Source of the DNA: Oscillospiraceae bacterium
GTDB lineage: Bacteria; Bacillota; Clostridia; Oscillospirales; UBA929
Direction: 5' to 3'
Length of the DNA stretch: 7,983 nucleotides
NCBI GenBank assembly: GCA_031271325.1
Contig: JAISVY010000077.1
Coordinates: 1 to 7,983 of the forward strand
The position numbers were made by a program, and so were the translations under genes. This document shows positions 4,763-7,983 of this stretch, one piece after another. Each line of letters opens with the position of its first letter. The stretch's first letter is position 1. Under the pieces are notes generated by a model. That model did not search any database. It had not been told where the DNA came from and saw only the letters and a list, made by a program, of their open reading frames with translations.

Positions 4763-5839
4763 ATGATGGCCGTTCAGTTAAACGATGATTTTACGCAATT
4801 AGGCATAGAGGACTTACAACCCGGTATGGTCTTGGAAAAAGATTTATACAGCAGCCGGGGGGATTTGCTGGCTCCGGCCGGGACACTGTTGACAGAGGAA
4901 AAGTTTAAGTCTCTTTTACGGATAGGCGTTTATATCCTTGCGCATAAAAAGGTGCCGATCAACACCATTGGCAGTATCCCGGCGGAAAAAAAAGAAGAAT
5001 TCAATACCTTTGTACATTCTTATGTTGAAAAAGAGAAGGAAGTCGGCAAATGCCTGCAGCAGATCGGCAACGGTGAAAATATAGAGCTGGAAAAAACGTT
5101 TGAACTGACCGACCATATTCTAACCCGTCTGAACAACAAGAACGATGTCTTCTTATACCTTAACTTTATCAAGGATTTTGACGATCACACGTACAGCCAT
5201 TGCAGCAACGTATCCCTTCTCTGCAACATTTTCGGCAGATGGATGGGGTATGAAACGGCTCAGATCATGGAACTGACCGTCGCCGGGCTTCTGCACGACG
5301 TGGGAAAGATGGGGATCCCGCTGGAGGTGCTCAACAAAACCGGCAAACTGACGCCCGAAGAGTTCGCGATTGTCAAGAATCACTCCGTCATCGGGTATCG
5401 GTTGATTCAGCAGCAGCGGATTCCGCAGTCGGTGAAGCTGGCTGTTTTACAACACCACGAAAAAATGGACGGTTCCGGGTATCCGTTCGGCATTCGCAGC
5501 TCGCAGATCGGCGTATACGGTAAGATTGTTTCGATATGCGATATCTATGACGCCATGACATCAATGCGAAGCTACCATCAGCGGCGCTGCCCCTTCGACG
5601 TGATTCACACCTTTGAGACGGGTCTTTACGGGGAGTTGGACACGGAGCTTTTGTTTCTGTTCTTAAACAACATCGCGTTTGTATACCTGAACAGCTCCGT
5701 GATTCTCTCCGACGGGCGGGAAGCCGAAGTCATCTTCATCTTCGAAAAGAAACCGTCGCGCCCGATGGTGAAGCTCGCGGACGGAAGCATCCTCAACCTC
5801 TCCGAGATCCCGGAACTCTCTATTGAGAGGATTAAATAG
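4763..5839 (+). CDS. HD-GYP domain protein, probable c-di-GMP phosphodiesterase
   Basis: A 358-residue cytoplasmic protein with no membrane segment. The N-terminal part (about 14-130) opens with IEDLQPGMVLEKDLYSS.GDLL, common in Firmicute HD-GYP proteins, then a charged helical stretch. The HD-GYP domain (about 135-275) shows SHCSNV (His146), LLHDVGK (His178, Asp179), NHSVIGYRLI (His207), HHEKMDGSGYP (His231, His232; GYP 239-241) and CDIYDAMTS (Asp260). These are the metal ligands and GYP motif expected for hydrolysis of cyclic di-GMP, so activity is plausible. A C-terminal beta-rich tail (about 310-358, ILSDGREAEVIFIFEKK) is of unknown role. Start: ATG at 4763 with AAGGA at 4752-4756; the adjacent ATG at 4766 is equally possible. 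There is no GGDEF, REC or PAS sensor, so the input signal is unknown. Confidence 0.93.
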   Translation: MMAVQLNDDFTQLGIEDLQPGMVLEKDLYSSRGDLLAPAGTLLTEEKFKSLLRIGVYILAHKKVPINTIGSIPAEKKEEFNTFVHSYVEKEKEVGKCLQQIGNGENIELEKTFELTDHILTRLNNKNDVFLYLNFIKDFDDHTYSHCSNVSLLCNIFGRWMGYETAQIMELTVAGLLHDVGKMGIPLEVLNKTGKLTPEEFAIVKNHSVIGYRLIQQQRIPQSVKLAVLQHHEKMDGSGYPFGIRSSQIGVYGKIVSICDIYDAMTSMRSYHQRRCPFDVIHTFETGLYGELDTELLFLFLNNIAFVYLNSSVILSDGREAEVIFIFEKKPSRPMVKLADGSILNLSEIPELSIERIK

Positions 5840-5861
5840 GAGCTGCTGAGCAACTCGTTTT
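5840..5861 (+). terminator. Weak hairpin between the HD-GYP and beta-CASP genes
   Basis: GAGCTGC (5840-5846) and GCAACTC (5850-5856) form a 7-bp stem with one mismatch and a TGA loop, followed by GTTTT. It directly follows the HD-GYP stop codon. It may attenuate rather than end transcription, and only 62 bases separate the two genes. Confidence 0.3.
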
Positions 5862-5901
5862 CGACCCGAAGCGTGACTAAAACGGTTTATGGGAGAGTGC
5901 T

Positions 5902-7491
5902 ATGAAACTTTCATTCTACGGCGCGGCGCGTGAGGTTACCGGGAGCTGTCACTGCATAGAGGCCTGCGGGGCAAAGATTTTCGTCGATTGCGGGTTGCCG
6001 CAGGGAGCCGGTACGGACGTACCGCCCACCTTCCCGATACCGGCGGGGAACGTGAACTTTGTGCTGCTGACCCACGCGCACATCGACCATGCCGGCCGCC
6101 TGCCGCTGCTGAAGAAGCTGGGGTTCCGCGGCAAAATTTACGCCACCGGCGCGACCTGCGATCTCGCGTCGATTATGCTGCGCGATTCGGCGCACATTCA
6201 AGAGTCCGACGCGGAATGGCAAAACCGCAAAGCCAAACGTTCCGGCCGCCCGGAAGTGGAACCGCTCTACCGTCTCGCAGACGCGGAAGCGGTGATTAAA
6301 GATTTCGTTCCGTGCGAATACGAACAGGTTGTGACGCTCGCGCCCGGGCTGACCGCTTGCTGGCGCGACATCGGGCATCTGCTCGGTTCCGCCTGCATCG
6401 AGCTGTTTATCAACGAGAACGGCGTGAAGAGGAAGGTTGTGTTTTCCGGCGACGTGGGCAACGTGAACCAGCCGCTGCTGCGCGACCCGGTGATGATCGG
6501 AGAAGCCGATTACGTGATCACCGAGGCTACATACGGCGACCGCCTTCACGCGCCGCAGCCCGACTACGCCGCCGAGCTGGCGTCCGTCGTCCAGCGCACC
6601 CTCGACCGCGGCGGCAATGTGGTGATCCCCGCGTTTGCCGTCGGGCGCACACAGGAAATGCTCTACTTTTTCCGGCATATCAAAGAACGCGGTTTGGTGC
6701 GGGGGCACAAAGGGCTCCCCGTATATGTAGACAGCCCGCTGGCCAACGAAGCGACCACCGTGTTTATGCGGCACGAGGACGCGTGTTACGACGAAGACGC
6801 GCAAGCGCTGCTCCGTGCCGGGGTGAACCCCATCGGCTTTCAAGGGCTTCGGCTCTCGCTGACCGCCGACGACTCCAAAGCGATCAACGCCAGCAAAGAA
6901 CCCTCCGTGATCATCTCCGCTTCTGGGATGTGCGACGCGGGGCGTATCCGCCACCATCTCAAGCACAACCTCTGGCGCAAAGAGAGCACGGTGGTGTTCA
7001 CCGGCTATCAGGCGGAGGGGACGGTGGGGCGCGCGCTGCTGGAAGGCGCTTCTTCATTAAAGCTGTTCGGCGAAACGGTTGACGTGAAAGCGGAGGTTGT
7101 CATGCTGAGCGGTATCAGCGGACACGCCGACCGGGCGCAGCTGCTGACATGGGCGGGCGGATTCAACCCGGCTCCCAAGAGAATCTTTGTGGTGCACGGG
7201 GAGAGCGCCGTTTGCGACAGCTACGCCGCGCTGCTGGAATCTGAGCTGGGCTGCGCCGCAACGGTGCCGGATTACGGCTGCGCGTGGGATCTCGCGGAAG
7301 GGCGTGAGGTAGAGGCGGGTCTCCCGCGTCCGGTGCCCCGGAGAAAGGCGGGCTCCCCGGCATACGCCAACCTGCTTGCCGTTCAGCAGCGTCTCGCGGC
7401 GCTGGTGGGCGGCGCGGGCGGCTGGGCGAACCGCGACCTCAACAGGCTGACCGACCAAATCACCTCGCTCTGCGCAAAATGGGAATCGTAG
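5902..7491 (+). CDS. MBL-fold/beta-CASP RNase-like protein (CPSF/Ysh1 type)
   Basis: A 529-residue protein of the metallo-beta-lactamase superfamily with inserted beta-CASP domain and C-terminal RMMBL segment, the architecture of CPSF-73-like RNA nucleases. Zinc ligands: THAHIDH (His58, His60, Asp62, His63), DIGHLLGSA (His159), SGDVG (Asp184) and VHGE (His432). Beta-CASP motifs: TEATYGDR (motif A, Glu208), ISASGMCDAGR (motif B, about 338-348), SGHAD (motif C, His408, Asp410). All catalytic positions are kept, so the enzyme should be active. It starts with MKLSFYGAAREVTGSCH, standard for the family, with GGGAGAG at 5891-5897. It differs from RNase J, which has a different N-terminal context and a dimerisation domain. 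Residues 460-529 are a basic, helical tail probably involved in RNA or protein contact. It probably acts on RNA; a precise substrate cannot be deduced. It may be co-transcribed with the HD-GYP gene. Confidence 0.93.
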   Translation: MKLSFYGAAREVTGSCHCIEACGAKIFVDCGLPQGAGTDVPPTFPIPAGNVNFVLLTHAHIDHAGRLPLLKKLGFRGKIYATGATCDLASIMLRDSAHIQESDAEWQNRKAKRSGRPEVEPLYRLADAEAVIKDFVPCEYEQVVTLAPGLTACWRDIGHLLGSACIELFINENGVKRKVVFSGDVGNVNQPLLRDPVMIGEADYVITEATYGDRLHAPQPDYAAELASVVQRTLDRGGNVVIPAFAVGRTQEMLYFFRHIKERGLVRGHKGLPVYVDSPLANEATTVFMRHEDACYDEDAQALLRAGVNPIGFQGLRLSLTADDSKAINASKEPSVIISASGMCDAGRIRHHLKHNLWRKESTVVFTGYQAEGTVGRALLEGASSLKLFGETVDVKAEVVMLSGISGHADRAQLLTWAGGFNPAPKRIFVVHGESAVCDSYAALLESELGCAATVPDYGCAWDLAEGREVEAGLPRPVPRRKAGSPAYANLLAVQQRLAALVGGAGGWANRDLNRLTDQITSLCAKWES

Positions 7492-7537
7492 CGCAGGGGG
7501 ACGAACGGTAACCGTCCCACACCCGTAAAAAATCAAC

Positions 7538-7580
7538 AGCCCCCGTGTCCGCCTTCATTCCGGCGAACACGGGGGCTTGT
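7538..7580. terminator. Bidirectional intrinsic terminator
   Basis: AGCCCCCGTGTCCGCC (7538-7553) pairs with 7562-7577 with one mismatch and an 8-base loop. TTGTTCTGT follows on the plus strand. On the minus strand the stem is followed by GTTGATTTTTT, a better U-tract. It should end the beta-CASP transcript and any message coming from the chemotaxis receptor gene. Confidence 0.85.
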
Positions 7581-7595
7581 TCTGTGTATGCGAGC

Positions 7596-7648
7596 ACTGT
7601 GCGACCTCGGGCGATCGGGGACGATCGCCCCTACCGAAGTCGTGCAGT
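7596..7648. repeat. Extended GTAGGGGCG hairpin
   Basis: The inner stem GGGCGATC (7609-7616) / GATCGCCC (7623-7630) has a 6-base loop. On the minus strand it is headed by GTAGGG, like the hairpins near 3400. An outer stem (7596-7608 with 7636-7648) pairs 12 of 13 positions on the plus strand, counting two G-T wobbles. Repeat-family membership is inferred from the shared header. Confidence 0.75.
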
Positions 7649-7653
7649 CATGC

Positions 7654-7749
7654 GCCGTTTTGCCCGGCGAGTGAGAAAAACTTCACAAAATTGTGATTTT
7701 GCTCCAGTTTTTCTCACTTGACAGCTCGCTTCGCTCGGAGCAAAACGGC
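7654..7749. repeat. 96-bp nested inverted-repeat element
   Basis: Terminal arms GCCGTTTTGC (7654-7663) and GCAAAACGGC (7740-7749) are perfect inverted repeats. Inside lie arms AGTGAGAAAAACT (7670-7682) and AGTTTTTCTCACT (7706-7718), also perfect. Inside those is TCACAAAATTGTGA (7683-7696), a hairpin with 6-bp arms. The 9 bases TTTTGCTCC (7697-7705) are complementary to GGAGCAAAA (7737-7745), overlapping the terminal arm. There is no coding capacity. It resembles a miniature, non-autonomous element or structured 3' UTR. Confidence 0.75.
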
Positions 7750-7761
7750 TTTGCCTGCAAC

Positions 7762-7983
7762 CTAATATTTTCCGAAATCACCATCAGAAGTATACGAAAC
7801 CTTCTCCGGCATCGCGATCTGCTTTCTCGCGGGGGTTGATAAGCGCCCGCTGCCGGAATCTTTTAGCTTGAACTGCGCGATCAGCTCTTCGAGCATGATC
7901 GACTGACCGCTCATCTCTTCGCTCGCGGCGGCGCTCTCCTCGGCCGTCGCGCTGTTCTGCTGAACCACCTGCGCCACTTGGTC
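7762..7983 (-). CDS. Methyl-accepting chemotaxis protein, C-terminal fragment (truncated by the window edge)
   Basis: The reading frame is open to the end of the window, so only the last 73 residues are present. DQVAQVVQQNSATAEESAAASEEMSGQ followed by LEELIAQFKL is the characteristic end of the receptor cytoplasmic coiled-coil, the C-terminal helix of the methylation region. It is followed by a 30-residue variable tail ending DFGKY. Chemoreceptors of this kind signal to the CheA/CheW kinase complex. No NWETF-type CheR-binding pentapeptide is present at the C-terminus. Ligand-binding and membrane parts lie outside the window, so the sensed signal is unknown. The gene converges on the beta-CASP gene. 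Confidence 0.93.
   Translation of the reverse strand, partial: DQVAQVVQQNSATAEESAAASEEMSGQSIMLEELIAQFKLKDSGSGRLSTPARKQIAMPEKVSYTSDGDFGKY

Larger units (their letters stand above)
7492..7761. other. 270-bp hairpin-rich intergenic region between converging genes
   Basis: No gene is seen. The stretch is nearly filled by three consecutive structures: a terminator (7538-7577), a long GTAGGGGCG hairpin (7596-7648) and a nested inverted-repeat element (7654-7749). Confidence 0.8.

Noticed and set aside
5911..6966. Long (351-codon) open frame on the minus strand opposite the beta-CASP gene
   Set aside because: Its composition is a mirror of the sense gene in G+C-rich sequence, it shows no recognisable domain, and the sense strand has all catalytic motifs.

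Overview
The window looks like a G+C-rich chromosomal segment of an anaerobic Firmicute, probably an uncultured Clostridia/Oscillospiraceae-type gut or rumen bacterium. This is inferred from strong AGGAG-type ribosome binding sites, consensus sigma-A promoters, an Rrf2 regulator of the clostridial IscR/CymR type, an HD-GYP protein, a CPSF-like beta-CASP protein, a chemotaxis receptor and GTAGGG-type intergenic hairpin repeats. No tRNA, rRNA, CRISPR array, transposase or phage gene is visible.

Layout: (1) 1-187 is an intergenic composite repeat. (2) 188-1513 (-) is a NagZ-like glycoside hydrolase family 3 lipoprotein whose start overlaps the stop of (3) metY, 1510-2790 (-), O-acetylhomoserine sulfhydrylase. 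(4) 2791-2907 is a divergent promoter region with a clear promoter and a candidate operator for (5) an Rrf2 regulator, 2908-3312 (+). (6) 3313-3642 is an intergenic region made of repeats. (7) 3643-4560 (-) is cysK, cysteine synthase, driven by a perfect consensus promoter. (8) 4763-5839 (+) is an HD-GYP protein. (9) 5902-7491 (+) is an MBL-fold/beta-CASP ribonuclease-like protein. (10) 7492-7761 is an intergenic region packed with hairpins. (11) 7762-7983 (-) is the 3' end of a methyl-accepting chemotaxis protein that runs off the window.

The metY, rrf2 and cysK genes form a compact sulfur-assimilation neighbourhood. MetY makes homocysteine and CysK makes cysteine, both from sulfide. The Rrf2 protein between them carries an IscR-like cysteine cluster and is the natural candidate to control both. 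A 16-bp dyad lies inside its own promoter spacer, and its AATACTA core recurs at the predicted cysK transcription start. The HD-GYP and beta-CASP genes are co-oriented and may be co-transcribed.

The least ordinary content is non-coding. A composite repeat occurs in three copies. Two of them, in opposite orientation, bracket the GH3-metY-rrf2 block. It combines GTAGGG-headed stem-loops, one pair of which shows a compensatory base change, with short 7-bp-period arrays. A separate nested inverted-repeat element with mutually exclusive pairings sits between the beta-CASP and chemotaxis genes. No clear new multi-gene defence or biosynthetic system is visible. The repeat architecture and the Rrf2 sulfur locus are the best leads.
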